Part shown: positions 19,457 to 29,301 of the stretch, piece after piece
How positions within the stretch are numbered: position 1 is the first letter of the stretch
Layout of the letters: the number at the start of each line of letters is the position of its first letter
Assembly (NCBI GenBank): GCA_013388555.1
Contig: JACAFD010000026.1
Location: 1 to 50,457 of the forward strand
DNA: 50,457 nucleotides
Origin: Nitrospirota bacterium
Lineage (GTDB): Bacteria; Nitrospirota; Nitrospiria; Nitrospirales; Nitrospiraceae
Reading direction: 5' to 3'
Made by a program: the position numbers and the translations under genes
The notes under the pieces: model-generated
Told to the model about the DNA's origin: nothing
Databases searched by the model: none
Seen by the model: the letters and a program-made list of their open reading frames with translations, nothing else

Positions 19457-20662
19457 CTACAATGCAATTTCACGAATGCGATGATTAAATGTATCGGCCA
19501 CGAGCACATGCCCCGCGCGGTCTATCACGATGCCGAACGGATAACTCAAGCTGGCTTCAAGGGCCACGCCCCCATCGCCTCCATAGCGTGCTATACCGAC
19601 CCCTGCAATGCGCTCAATACGCCCCGTGAATCGATCCCATCGTCGTACCAAATGGTTGTCCGAATCGGTAAAGTACAGATTCCCCTCTTTATCCAACACA
19701 AGCCCCGATGGCCGGGAGAGACTAGTACTGTGTGATTCATCCGGCCCCAGGTACCGATACTCACCGCCGTCGCCCGCCACAGTTCGTATGAGGCCCATGC
19801 CGGGATTCACAACACGAATCCTTCCGTTAAAACTATCGGCAATAAACAGCGTGCCATCTGGCGCAAGCGCCAGTCCACCAGGCCCAGCGAGACCGGTCTC
19901 TGTCGCTGCCACACCATCACCATTATACTCAGCCATCCCTGTCCCTGCGACCGTATTAATCACTCCGGTGGCCAAATCCACCGCCCTCACTCGGTTGTTG
20001 TTCTGGTCGGCAATGTAGAGGACGCCCCCGTCACTCATCGCCAAGGAAGTCGGTTCATTCAACCCAGCTTCCGCGGCCAACCCCCTATCACCTGAGCACC
20101 GAGGTTGTCCCAGGCCTGCAACGGTCGTGATCACCCCTGTTACCGCATCCACACGCCGCACCCGATGGTTCAGCGTGTCTGCGATGTAGAGATGCCCTGC
20201 ACGATCGACCACAAGCGCGGTTGGAAAATTCAATAGGGCTTGATCGGCAGGACCACCATCGCCGCTGAAACGTTTACCCAGCGCTGTACCGGTCACAACA
20301 TAACGAACGGTCCCACTCAAGTCGGCCTGTTGGGTGAAGGCATGCGGATTGCCCCTGCTACTTTCGGCAAAAGGATCGTCATCCTCCCCCTCAGGCCCTA
20401 GGGCGAGCGAGCCGTGCTTCACTCCTGATTCAACCCCTTGAACGCGCCCCGCTACCGTTTGTATACATCGAGTCTTCCTGTCGACCCTCCGAACAACGTG
20501 GTTCTCGGAATCAGCGATGAACAGGTTCCCCTCAGCATCGAGAGTGAGACCCTTCGGCTCATTCAGACATGCGGCAAGAGCCGTGGCTCCATCACCGGAC
20601 CACCCGGGGTCTCCGGTACCGACAACGGTCTGGATGAATCCGGTTTTGAGATTCGTGCTCAT
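19457..20662 (-). CDS. NHL-repeat beta-propeller protein
   Basis: About 401 residues made almost entirely of NHL repeats. Six or seven copies of a block of the type P.GLALD..GNLFIADS.NHRVR.VD each link to an IxTVAGxGxxxYxGDG spacer. The fold is a beta propeller. It has no signal peptide, membrane helix or catalytic domain, and repeats start at residue 10, so this is probably a soluble binding scaffold whose ligand is unknown. ATG 20662 is preferred to an upstream TTG (20674). The gap to leuB is about 18 bases, so it is co-transcribed with amino acid genes, with no evident functional link. Confidence 0.85.
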   Translation of the reverse strand: MSTNLKTGFIQTVVGTGDPGWSGDGATALAACLNEPKGLTLDAEGNLFIADSENHVVRRVDRKTRCIQTVAGRVQGVESGVKHGSLALGPEGEDDDPFAESSRGNPHAFTQQADLSGTVRYVVTGTALGKRFSGDGGPADQALLNFPTALVVDRAGHLYIADTLNHRVRRVDAVTGVITTVAGLGQPRCSGDRGLAAEAGLNEPTSLAMSDGGVLYIADQNNNRVRAVDLATGVINTVAGTGMAEYNGDGVAATETGLAGPGGLALAPDGTLFIADSFNGRIRVVNPGMGLIRTVAGDGGEYRYLGPDESHSTSLSRPSGLVLDKEGNLYFTDSDNHLVRRWDRFTGRIERIAGVGIARYGGDGGVALEASLSYPFGIVIDRAGHVLVADTFNHRIREIAL

Positions 20663-20680
20663 ATGTCTCGACAATCCAGG

Positions 20681-21754
20681 CTAGTTCAGGTTTCGCAAAA
20701 TAGCCTCACTCATTTCTGTCGTCGTGACAAGGCGAGTACCGGAGCTATGAATATCTTTCGTCCGATAGCCGAGATCGAGAGTTTTCTCGATTGCCTGCTC
20801 AATGGCTGCTGCTTCCTTATCCAACTTAAACGCGTAGGACAGCATCATGGCTGCCGAGGCAATCGTTGCAATGGGATTTGCCATATTCATCCCAGCTATG
20901 TCAGGCGCGCTGCCGTGAATCGGCTCGAACAGTCCAACCTGGGCGCCAATACTGGCCGATGGCAACATGCCGATGGACCCCGTCAGCATCGCGGCTTTAT
21001 CGCTCAGAATATCACCGAATATATTATTGCAAAGCATCACATCGAACTGCCGAGGATTGCGCACCAGTTGCATTGCCGCATTGTCGACATAGATATGGCT
21101 TAGCTCCACATCTGGATAGCCCTTGTGGGTGTCGATGACCACGCGGCGCCAGAGTTCAGAGGACTCCAGCACGTTCGCTTTGTCAACAGACATCACCTTT
21201 TTACGGCGCTTTCTCGCCGCCTCGAAGGCCACCTTTGCAATGCGTTGAATTTCTTCGGTGGTATAGACCTCTGTATTGAAACCGCGCTCGCTCCCGTTCG
21301 GCAGCTTTTCGATCCCTTTCGGCTTCCCAAAATAGATGCCGCCAGTCAGTTCACGAATGACAAGGATATCGATCCCCTCAATCACCTCGCGTTTCAGCGT
21401 AGAGGCATCGGCCAACATCGGATACAACTTCGCCGGCCGTAAGTTCGCATAGAGGCCTAGATGCTCGCGCAATCCCAACAGCGCGCGTTCTGGACGCACG
21501 CTATAGTCCAGCCCTTCCCACTTTGGACCGCCGACCGCACCGAGCAAGACAGCATCGCTCTGTTTAGCCATGGTGAGCGTTTCCTGTGGGAGCGGGACAC
21601 CCGTTGCGTCGATGGCCTCCCCGCCAACACAACCGGACTGAAACTCGAACCTGTGCTGGAATTTCTCGGCCACAGCCTTCAGCACTTTCACAGCTTCAGG
21701 AACGATCTCCCGACCCACTCCATCCCCGGCTAAAACTGCAATCTTCGCCTTCAC
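20681..21754 (-). CDS. leuB: 3-isopropylmalate dehydrogenase
   Basis: Oxidative decarboxylation of 3-isopropylmalate with NAD in leucine synthesis. The 357 residues have the N-terminal [18 protein letters not shown], the substrate-binding arginines in [10 protein letters not shown] and [23 protein letters not shown], and the metal-binding and NAD region ([12 protein letters not shown], then [12 protein letters not shown]). These mark LeuB rather than isocitrate dehydrogenase. The leuCD genes are not in this window. It is separated from leuA by a cupin gene on the same strand. Confidence 0.97.
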   Translation of the reverse strand: MKAKIAVLAGDGVGREIVPEAVKVLKAVAEKFQHRFEFQSGCVGGEAIDATGVPLPQETLTMAKQSDAVLLGAVGGPKWEGLDYSVRPERALLGLREHLGLYANLRPAKLYPMLADASTLKREVIEGIDILVIRELTGGIYFGKPKGIEKLPNGSERGFNTEVYTTEEIQRIAKVAFEAARKRRKKVMSVDKANVLESSELWRRVVIDTHKGYPDVELSHIYVDNAAMQLVRNPRQFDVMLCNNIFGDILSDKAAMLTGSIGMLPSASIGAQVGLFEPIHGSAPDIAGMNMANPIATIASAAMMLSYAFKLDKEAAAIEQAIEKTLDLGYRTKDIHSSGTRLVTTTEMSEAILRNLN

Positions 21755-21795
21755 AGATCACCCTCCATCATTGGCAGATACGGCCGCACCCGTCC

Positions 21796-22170
21796 CTATT
21801 CAAGGACTTCCTCGTCCTCTGGCCGCCAAGCGGGATCGACCAGACAGAGGAACTCGATAGCAGTGGGCCCACGGTTTTCCAGAGACTGCTTACCTCCAGG
21901 CGGCACATAGATGACGGAGCCTGGTTCTACCAAAACGATCGAGTCGTCTACGAACATTCGTCCCCGGCCGGCGATAATGTAGTAGACCTCTGAAGACGTC
22001 AGCCTGTGCCATTTCGACCGACCTCCGGGGGCTAATGTCCCATGCGCTACGCTATACGCAAGCGCAAGCGGTTGCTTTGCGGGATGCAGGAGCTCTCGCA
22101 GAACGGTATGGTCTCCTGCGAGAAACTCCCTTCGATCTGCCAAGGTAACATGAACCACCGCATACCCCAC
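21796..22170 (-). CDS. Cupin domain protein
   Basis: A single-domain cupin of 124 residues. The first cupin motif (G..SKWHRLTSSEVYYIIAGRG) has a WHR in place of the usual HxH. The second motif (PGSVIYVPPGGKQSLENRG) also lacks the usual metal-binding His, having Gln at that place. Metal binding may therefore be altered or lost. The conserved glycines and length fit a small one-barrel cupin. Substrate unknown. It lies between leuA and leuB on the same strand and could be co-regulated by the leuA T-box. Confidence 0.8.
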   Translation of the reverse strand: MGYAVVHVTLADRREFLAGDHTVLRELLHPAKQPLALAYSVAHGTLAPGGRSKWHRLTSSEVYYIIAGRGRMFVDDSIVLVEPGSVIYVPPGGKQSLENRGPTAIEFLCLVDPAWRPEDEEVLE

Positions 22171-22222
22171 AGCCAGCGATACTGTCCAGACCGGAGCGAT
22201 GACCCTACCGTGGTCACTTTCC

Positions 22223-23770
22223 CTAAATCAAGTTCACCCTCTGTTCGCCCTGCGCCTGTTTCCCAGCCAGGTACGATAGCTTGTTCAATGCGTTGAGATA
22301 GGCCCGCGCCGAGGCCATGATGATGTCCGTATCTGCCCCGTGCCCTGAGACGGTGCGACCATCTTCATGAACCCGAACTGAGACTTCGCCCTGAGCATCA
22401 GTTCCACCAGTGATGGCCTTCACGGCATACATGAGGAGCGTGCTCTTTGTCTCCGTCATTGCTGCAATCGTCCGGTAGACTGCATCGACCGGCCCATCGC
22501 CTGTCCCGGTCTGCGCGACCGGCCGGCCGTCGATCTCGAGTTCGACCGTAGCGGTCGGCACCTGATCCGTGCCGCTGGCCACATGGAAGGATTTCAGCGC
22601 GATCCGATCAGCCATTTTGGCCAACTCTTCGGAAACAATGACTTCGATATCCTCTTCATAGATCTCCTTCTTCTGATCGGCCAGCTTCTTAAACCGTTCG
22701 AACGCATGATTCACCTCCTCGTCCGAGAGTGCATACCCCAGCTCTACCAGCCTCTGTCGAAATGCGTGCCGGCCTGAAAGTTTCCCCATGACCATCTTGC
22801 TCTCGAGCAATCCAATCGTCTCGGGCCGTATAATTTCATACGTCGTTTTATCCTTCAATAGCCCGTCCTGGTGAATCCCGGACGTATGGGCAAATGCATT
22901 CGCCCCGACAATCGCCTTGTTCGGCTGTACTACCATACCGGTGATTTTGCTGACCAACCGGCTGGTCTTCGAAATCTCTTCGGTACGAATATTCGTGTCG
23001 GCTTGATAGAAATCTTTCCTGGTCCGTAGGCCCATGACAATTTCTTCGAGTGCCGTGTTCCCCGCCCGTTCACCGATCCCATTGATCGTGCATTCGACTT
23101 GGCCGGCGCCTTCGAACACCGCCGCCAAGCTGTTCCCCACGGCAAGCCCAAGATCGTTGTGGCAATGGACAGAGATCACCGCTTTCGCACTGTTTGGGAC
23201 CTGCTCACGAATCTCACGAATGAGCCTCCCGAATTCTTGTGTGACCGCGTAACCGACCGTATCGGGAATGTTGATCGTTCCGGCTCCTGCCGCAATGACC
23301 GCCTCAATCACCTCATAGAGATAGGCGGGATCGGAGCGGCTGGCATCCATAGGGGAAAATTCCACATCGTCCACGTATCCCCTCGCTCGTTGCACCATCT
23401 CGACCGCACGTTTCCTTGCCTCGTCGCGCGTCATTCGGAATTGGTGCTTTAGGTGGATATCCGACGTCGAGAGAAACGTGTGAATGCGGACCTTCGGAGC
23501 CCCTTTCAATGCCTCCCAGGCTCGATCGATATCCTCCGGACGCGCCCGTGCCAAACTACAGATTGTCGGCCCTTCGACTTCCTGCGCGATCCGCTGCACC
23601 GCAGCAAAATCTCCCGGCGAACTATAGGCAAATCCAGCCTCGATGATATCGACCCCCAAGCGTGCCAGCTGCTTCGCTACCATGACTTTTTCTTCCACAT
23701 TCATGCTGGCCCCAGGTGATTGTTCTCCATCACGCAAGGTCGTATCAAAAATCTTGATCATCCGTGTCAT
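22223..23770 (-). CDS. leuA: 2-isopropylmalate synthase
   Basis: First committed step of leucine synthesis: acetyl-CoA plus 2-ketoisovalerate. The HMGL-like TIM barrel starts FDTTLRDGEQSPGASM; the metal-binding HCHNDLG and GIGERAGN motifs and a flexible linker (VNHAFERFKKLAD) follow. The C-terminal LeuA regulatory dimer domain (GRPVAQTGTGDGPVDAVYRTI, then GHGADTDIIMASARAYLNALN) is the leucine feedback site. The start is ATG 23770, with AGAGGTGA just upstream. A longer frame to 23818 would run into structured leader RNA. The product is 515 residues, a normal length. It is preceded by a T-box leader that should add control by charged tRNA-Leu. Confidence 0.97.
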   Translation of the reverse strand: MTRMIKIFDTTLRDGEQSPGASMNVEEKVMVAKQLARLGVDIIEAGFAYSSPGDFAAVQRIAQEVEGPTICSLARARPEDIDRAWEALKGAPKVRIHTFLSTSDIHLKHQFRMTRDEARKRAVEMVQRARGYVDDVEFSPMDASRSDPAYLYEVIEAVIAAGAGTINIPDTVGYAVTQEFGRLIREIREQVPNSAKAVISVHCHNDLGLAVGNSLAAVFEGAGQVECTINGIGERAGNTALEEIVMGLRTRKDFYQADTNIRTEEISKTSRLVSKITGMVVQPNKAIVGANAFAHTSGIHQDGLLKDKTTYEIIRPETIGLLESKMVMGKLSGRHAFRQRLVELGYALSDEEVNHAFERFKKLADQKKEIYEEDIEVIVSEELAKMADRIALKSFHVASGTDQVPTATVELEIDGRPVAQTGTGDGPVDAVYRTIAAMTETKSTLLMYAVKAITGGTDAQGEVSVRVHEDGRTVSGHGADTDIIMASARAYLNALNKLSYLAGKQAQGEQRVNLI

Positions 23771-23800
23771 CGCGTCACCTCTCTTGTGTTCAAACTGATC

Positions 23801-23888
23801 AAAACTGCCGACCAGCAAGGCCGCAGGCGTACCCTCCGGGGTACATTGAGGAGGTTTTCAAGCCGAGAACGAGGCTGGTCGCTGTTTT
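23801..23888. repeat. Long imperfect inverted repeat in the leuA 5' UTR
   Basis: AAAACTGCCGACCAGC (23801-23816) pairs with GCTGGTCGCTGTTTT (23874-23888) with one small bulge, enclosing a second hairpin GTACCC-TCCG-GGGTAC (23829-23844). The whole 88-base element lies between the T-box terminator and the leuA ribosome binding site, so it would be transcribed into a structured leader. It could be a regulatory fold, an mRNA-stabilising hairpin or a short mobile palindromic element. No second copy was noticed in the window. Confidence 0.55.
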
Positions 23889-23901
23889 CATCAGCCTGCA
23901 T

Positions 23902-23943
23902 AAAAACAAAAAGCCTCCATCCCCACGCCCAGGGACGGAGGCT
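23902..23943 (-). terminator. Intrinsic terminator of the leuA T-box
   Basis: On the minus strand GCCTCCGTCCC pairs with GGGGATGGAGGC around a short GC loop (stem 23913-23943) and runs into TTTTTGTTTTT. It is the terminator half of the T-box switch; its 5' arm lies just downstream of the antiterminator sequence. Confidence 0.9.
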
Positions 23944-24153
23944 TGAGAAGCTCCGTGGTACCACCCTGATTTAGCTAAGAACAACGTACGCTGTTCGTAG
24001 CCCTTCATTTCGCCCGGTCACGGGGGCGAGGCGGAATCCATTACTCGGGTTTCATGGACTCTGGCTCAGAGGCGAGTTCAGCGTCACACAGGCTGGTTTG
24101 CACCATACACCAGCTCTCTCACTGCTGTGCAAATCGCTTACTACTCCTCGTCG
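23902..24153 (-). promoter_or_regulatory. T-box riboswitch, tRNA-Leu specific, controlling leuA
   Basis: Read on the minus strand, the leader starts directly after the pssA stop with a stem I 5' arm that includes GAGTAGTAAGC and GTGAGAGAGCTGG. The specifier loop follows, with GAACTCGCC; the codon is CTC (24074-24076), which reads leucine. The near-canonical T-box AGGGTGGTACCACGG (23953-23967) comes next. The TGGT bulge fits an ACCA tRNA end, as expected for tRNA-Leu. An intrinsic terminator (23902-23943) follows. Uncharged tRNA-Leu should pair with specifier and T-box, form the antiterminator and let leuA be transcribed. Its place inside a same-strand gene run means it can attenuate read-through from ilvBNC-psd-pssA into leuA. 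Confidence 0.93.
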
Positions 24154-24159
24154 AAGCCA

Positions 24160-24966
24160 CTAGAACTTCGATTCACTGACGGATTGCTCCACCTTGGAAG
24201 CATGACGTTTCCCAGCCACCTTGGACAGAAATGCGACGAACCGTTCTGCCGGACCGAGTAAGGCATACCCGGCGAAGATGACAAAGAGCATAACTTGGGG
24301 CCAGGCGGCTATGAGCATGAGCGCCAAAATCCCCCACACCAGATAGGTGATGTGCTGGCCGCCGCGGAACTTCATATCTTTAAAGCTCCGATACTTGATG
24401 GTGCTCACCATCAAGAATGAAAGAGTCAGCGTAATGATCAGAACGAGGAGGGGCTTCACTTCCGTACCAATTCGGACACTATAGTGGTCGAAGATCACCA
24501 ACGATGCCACGACCCCTGCCGCCGCAGGAATTGCCAATCCGGTAAAATACTTGCCGTCCGCCACGGCCGCAGACGAATTAAACCGAGCCAACCGGACCGC
24601 ACCCATCGCCACATAGGCGAACATCACCGCCATGCCGAACATACCCTGTCCGCTCAACGCCCAGGAATAAATCAAGAGGCCCGGAGCAACCCCGAACGAC
24701 ACCACGTCGGACAAGGAGTCATACTCAAAACCGAAATGGCTGGTGCTATTCGTCAATCGCGCCGATTTTCCATCGAGCACGTCGAAGACCATCGCCACCA
24801 GGATGGCGACCGCCGCGACCATATAGTCCGCATTGAATACAGACAGCATTGAAAATACGCCGCACAATAGATTCCCTGTCGTAAAAAGGTTCGGAATCAG
24901 GTGCATGGCCGCCTTGCGCCGTTTCCCACCTTTTCCGAACGATTGGCGAAGTCCCGTGGTTTTCAT
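24160..24966 (-). CDS. pssA: CDP-diacylglycerol-serine O-phosphatidyltransferase
   Basis: Makes phosphatidylserine from CDP-diacylglycerol and serine at the inner membrane. The CDP-alcohol phosphotransferase signature DG-x2-AR-x8-G-x3-D-x3-D is complete (DGKSAR, then G, D and D as SDV) near residues 68-90. About seven or eight hydrophobic segments follow the basic N-terminus. The 268-residue length fits the Bacillus-type integral PssA. The ATG overlaps the psd stop (ATGA), so the two steps of phosphatidylethanolamine synthesis are coupled. The stop is followed at once by the leuA T-box. Confidence 0.95.
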   Translation of the reverse strand: MKTTGLRQSFGKGGKRRKAAMHLIPNLFTTGNLLCGVFSMLSVFNADYMVAAVAILVAMVFDVLDGKSARLTNSTSHFGFEYDSLSDVVSFGVAPGLLIYSWALSGQGMFGMAVMFAYVAMGAVRLARFNSSAAVADGKYFTGLAIPAAAGVVASLVIFDHYSVRIGTEVKPLLVLIITLTLSFLMVSTIKYRSFKDMKFRGGQHITYLVWGILALMLIAAWPQVMLFVIFAGYALLGPAERFVAFLSKVAGKRHASKVEQSVSESKF

Positions 24967-25613
24967 GGCAACTCCCCTAGAATAGTCTCCCCACCTTTGA
25001 CACGATCGCCAACTGCTACTTTTACAGTCGTCCCAATAGGAAGAAACGTATCCATCCGCGACCCAAATCGTATCAATCCAAATCGCTCACCACGCACAGC
25101 CCGATCTCCGGGGGAAATCCAACAGACAATACGTCTCGCAATCAACCCAGCAACCTGCACACACAACACCTTCGCGCCCTGCACTGTCCGAATCATCAGG
25201 GCATTTTGCTCATTTCTCAAAGTCGCATCCGGCCTGCTGGCTACGAGGAATAAACCCGGCTGATACTGAACATCCTCGACAAATCCTTCACAGGGGATCC
25301 GATTAATGTGTACATCGAACACGTTCAAGAAGATGGTGAGCCGAATGCTGCGATCCTTTATGAACCGTGGCTCGAATTCTTCTTCAATGGCAATCACTTT
25401 CCCGTCACCAGATGCTACGACAAGACGAGGCCCCTGAGGGATCACCCGGGAGGGATTGCGGAAGAACCAGGAGACAAACAGCGTCAGAATTGCCGCCCCG
25501 ACCGCCACAATAACCCAGCCGAGCCATCCTGCCAGCAGTGTAACGCCAACAGCAGCCCCGATGAAGGGAATTCCTTCTTTGGCAAACGGGATGCCGATGG
25601 CACGATCCGCCAC
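24963..25613 (-). CDS. psd: Phosphatidylserine decarboxylase (short type)
   Basis: Converts phosphatidylserine to phosphatidylethanolamine. At 216 residues it is the short archaeal/Gram-positive-like class: two N-terminal hydrophobic segments, then NVFDVHINRIPCEG and the self-cleavage site LIRFGSRMD. In that site Gly-Ser is cut to form the pyruvoyl cofactor on the alpha chain. Translation starts at GTG, with GAGG six bases upstream. It lies 14 bases after ilvC and overlaps pssA by 4 bases. Confidence 0.94.
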   Translation of the reverse strand: MADRAIGIPFAKEGIPFIGAAVGVTLLAGWLGWVIVAVGAAILTLFVSWFFRNPSRVIPQGPRLVVASGDGKVIAIEEEFEPRFIKDRSIRLTIFLNVFDVHINRIPCEGFVEDVQYQPGLFLVASRPDATLRNEQNALMIRTVQGAKVLCVQVAGLIARRIVCWISPGDRAVRGERFGLIRFGSRMDTFLPIGTTVKVAVGDRVKGGETILGELP

Positions 25614-25627
25614 AGAGTCCTCAACCC

Positions 25628-26710
<1,083 letters not shown>

Positions 26711-27229
26711 CTATTCGCGGGCAATCTTTTTCGCCTGCATCCCTGTCGATCGAATCAACTCGCGAGCAACCGCAACCCGCCCGGTACGGGTGAGTTCTTT
26801 GATTCCGAGAGGCTGCAGCAGATTGATGATCGCTTCGATCTTTCGAGGATCGCCAGTCACTTCAATGGTGTACGTTGCCGGCGTGGAATCGATAACGTTG
26901 GCTCGGAAAATATCGGCAATCCGCAACGCTTCTGCACGATCTTCCGGCCTGGTATGCACCTTGATAAGCGCCGTCTCCCGCGAGACAAAATCGCTCTCAT
27001 TCAGATCCACAACCTTGATGACATCGATGAGTTTATTGAGCTGTTTTACAATCTGCTCGATGATTCGTTCATCCCCGGACGTGACAATGGTCATCTGCGA
27101 CATGGACGGGTCAAGCGTCGGCGCTACTGAGAGGCTTTCGATGTTGAATCCTCGACCGCTGAATAGGCCGGCGACGCGAGACAACGACCCAAACTTATTT
27201 TCCACGGTCACTGAAATAATGTGTTCCAT
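26711..27229 (-). CDS. ilvN: Acetolactate synthase small (regulatory) subunit
   Basis: Regulatory subunit that activates the catalytic subunit and gives valine feedback. An ACT domain is at the N-terminus (HIISVTVENKFGSLSRVAGLFSGRGFNIESLSV, quoted in part: NKFGSLSRVAGLFSGRGFNI). The second ACT-like C-terminal half carries the family's conserved TGD..KIEA..NLL..GI. The 172 residues correspond to the long IlvH-type small subunit. It follows ilvB by 29 bases. Confidence 0.96.
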   Translation of the reverse strand: MEHIISVTVENKFGSLSRVAGLFSGRGFNIESLSVAPTLDPSMSQMTIVTSGDERIIEQIVKQLNKLIDVIKVVDLNESDFVSRETALIKVHTRPEDRAEALRIADIFRANVIDSTPATYTIEVTGDPRKIEAIINLLQPLGIKELTRTGRVAVARELIRSTGMQAKKIARE

Positions 27230-27258
27230 ACCCGATACGTATCTCCTGGCTCTAGCGA

Positions 27259-29034
27259 TTAGGCCGTGAGGATTGTGTCCGAATCTTTCGGAGCCACCTG
27301 CCCCGCGCTTGTCGGCTTATTTTTCAAGGCCGGCGGATCCTCCAAAATCATCTCATGATTGCAGCCGCCAGCGGGAATCATGGGATAGACGTTTTCATAC
27401 TGATATGTCGGTACATCGACAATCACCGGTTTGTTCACTCCAATCGCTTCTTTGATGACGGCATCAATCTCCGATGGCTTGTTGGCCCTGAGGCCGACCG
27501 CTCCGTATGCCTCTGCCAGCTTCACAAAATCTGGCGTCGTCTCCAGATAACTCGATGCATACCGACCTTCGTAGAAGAGATCCTGCCATTGCCGGACCAT
27601 TCCGTGAAATCGGTTATTGAGGACGATAATCTTGACTGGCAGCTTATGCACGACTGCCGTCGCCATTTCTTGCATATTCATCTGGATGCTGCCGTCGCCT
27701 GCGATGCAGAGAACCAGCCGACCTGGAAATGCAGCCTGAGCCCCCATGGCGGCGGGAAACCCAAAACCCATCGTCCCGAGCCCCCCCGATGTCAACCAGC
27801 GATTCGGCTTCGCCAATTTAAAGTACTGGGCAGCCCACATCTGGTGCTGTCCGACATCGGTTGACACGATTGGGTCTCGATCTTTTGTAAGATCATAAAG
27901 CCGCCTGATGACATATTGTGGCTTGATCGGCCCATCCGTTTCTTGTTGATAGGCCAGAGGATTCGCCAGTTGCCAGTCGTGAATCTGATTCCACCAGGCC
28001 TTACGAAGTTCTTTCTGATCACCATTCACCGTGGCACGAAGAATCTGAATCAACTCACGAAGCACGGACTTGCAGTCTCCGACGATCGGAATATCAACAT
28101 TAACATTCTTCCGAATCGAGGTCGGATCGATATCGATGTGGATGACCTTGGCATGCGGGCAAAACTCGGAGACTTTGCCGGTAACACGATCATCGAATCT
28201 CGCACCGATGGCGACGACGAGGTCGGAGTAGTGCATCGCCATATTCGCCCAATAGGTTCCATGCATCCCCAGCATACCTAGAGACTGCGGGTGTTCGCCA
28301 GGGAAGGCCCCAAGGCCCATCAGGGTCATATCGACCGGCATATGAGTCAGTTCAGCCAACTCCAATAATTCCTGCGACGCGCCCGAGAAGACGACGCCAC
28401 CACCGACATAGAGTATCGGCTTCTTCGCCTTCGTCATGGCCTCAGCCGCTTGCTTGATTTGCCACTTATTCCCTTCATAAACTGGATTGTAGCTACGGAT
28501 GGAGACGGAACTAGGATAGATGAATTCAGCCTTGTCCATGGAGACGTCTTTCGGAATATCCACTAACACAGGGCCAGGACGGCCGGTCGTCGCAATGTAA
28601 AAAGCTTCTTTGATCGTCGTCGCCAACTCGGCCACATTTTTCACAAGAAAGTTGTACTTGGTGCAGGGGCGGCTCAAGCCGACGTTATCCGCCTCTTGGA
28701 ATGCATCGTTTCCGATAAGGTTGGTAGGAACTTGTCCGCTGAAACAGACCAGCGGCACGGAATCCATGTAGGCATCCGCCAATGCGGTGATGACATTCGT
28801 CATACCGGGTCCGGAAGTCACAAGGCACACCCCGGCCTTACCGGTCGCCTTGGCGTAGCCTTCCGCCATATGGCCTGCACCCTGTTCATGGCGAGTGAGA
28901 ACCACCTCAATATCCTTCTGCTGATGAAGCATGTCGAAAATCTTCAGAACGACACCCCCGGGAAGCGCAAAAATCGTCTTTACGCCTTCCCGTTTGAGGC
29001 ATTCGATGAGGATCTCAGCACCTGTGAGCTTCAT
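27259..29034 (-). CDS. ilvB: Acetolactate synthase large (catalytic) subunit
   Basis: Thiamine-diphosphate enzyme that condenses pyruvate with pyruvate or 2-ketobutyrate. The catalytic Glu lies in LTRHEQGAGHMAEGYA (about residue 48). The FAD/central domain follows. The ThDP motif GDGSIQMNMQEMATAVVHKLPVKIIVLNN is in the C-terminal domain (GDGSIQMNMQE...NN; about residue 440), together with the GGLGTMGFGFPAAMGA loop. The length of 591 residues is normal. It is the first gene of the ilvBNC-psd-pssA-leuA cluster. Confidence 0.98.
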   Translation of the reverse strand: MKLTGAEILIECLKREGVKTIFALPGGVVLKIFDMLHQQKDIEVVLTRHEQGAGHMAEGYAKATGKAGVCLVTSGPGMTNVITALADAYMDSVPLVCFSGQVPTNLIGNDAFQEADNVGLSRPCTKYNFLVKNVAELATTIKEAFYIATTGRPGPVLVDIPKDVSMDKAEFIYPSSVSIRSYNPVYEGNKWQIKQAAEAMTKAKKPILYVGGGVVFSGASQELLELAELTHMPVDMTLMGLGAFPGEHPQSLGMLGMHGTYWANMAMHYSDLVVAIGARFDDRVTGKVSEFCPHAKVIHIDIDPTSIRKNVNVDIPIVGDCKSVLRELIQILRATVNGDQKELRKAWWNQIHDWQLANPLAYQQETDGPIKPQYVIRRLYDLTKDRDPIVSTDVGQHQMWAAQYFKLAKPNRWLTSGGLGTMGFGFPAAMGAQAAFPGRLVLCIAGDGSIQMNMQEMATAVVHKLPVKIIVLNNRFHGMVRQWQDLFYEGRYASSYLETTPDFVKLAEAYGAVGLRANKPSEIDAVIKEAIGVNKPVIVDVPTYQYENVYPMIPAGGCNHEMILEDPPALKNKPTSAGQVAPKDSDTILTA

Positions 29035-29177
29035 AACAGAACCTCCATCCGTACCATCAGGAACAACCCAGCAGGGAAATTAGGGTAATGCGAAATGCTG
29101 CTTCTTGCCCTCATGGACCAGAGTCAGCATCCGCGTGCATTCAGAACATTCTGAAAAATCAGGGAGAAAGAGGTGTA

Positions 29178-29207
29178 ATCCTATCACCACGCGTTTGAAT
29201 ACGTCAA
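29178..29207 (-). promoter_or_regulatory. Candidate sigma-70 promoter for the ilvB cluster
   Basis: On the minus strand TTGACG (29202-29207) and TAGGAT (29178-29183) are separated by 18 bases. They stand about 145 bases before the ilvB ATG. The -35 is good and the -10 is 4 of 6. No T-box or clear branched-chain leader peptide was seen in the 5' UTR. Moderate-to-low confidence. Confidence 0.35.
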
Positions 29208-29301
29208 TACTAAGGCAGGGCAGGGATCATCTCTCCCTGAAAGTTTGCCCTCCACATGGTAACCTCCACACTTCAATTTGTCGGTCCTGAGGTACACCTC
29301 C

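Noticed and set aside
23767-23901. 44-codon minus-strand ORF ending in ATGA with leuA
   Set aside because: The stop overlaps the leuA start suggestively, but the ORF follows the terminator T run with no ribosome binding site and lies in the inverted repeat; probably chance.
29035-29301. Leader peptide attenuator for ilvB (15-codon ORF starting MWRANF)
   Set aside because: It has a fair ribosome binding site but no run of Leu, Val or Ile codons and no terminator/antiterminator pair that I can draw.
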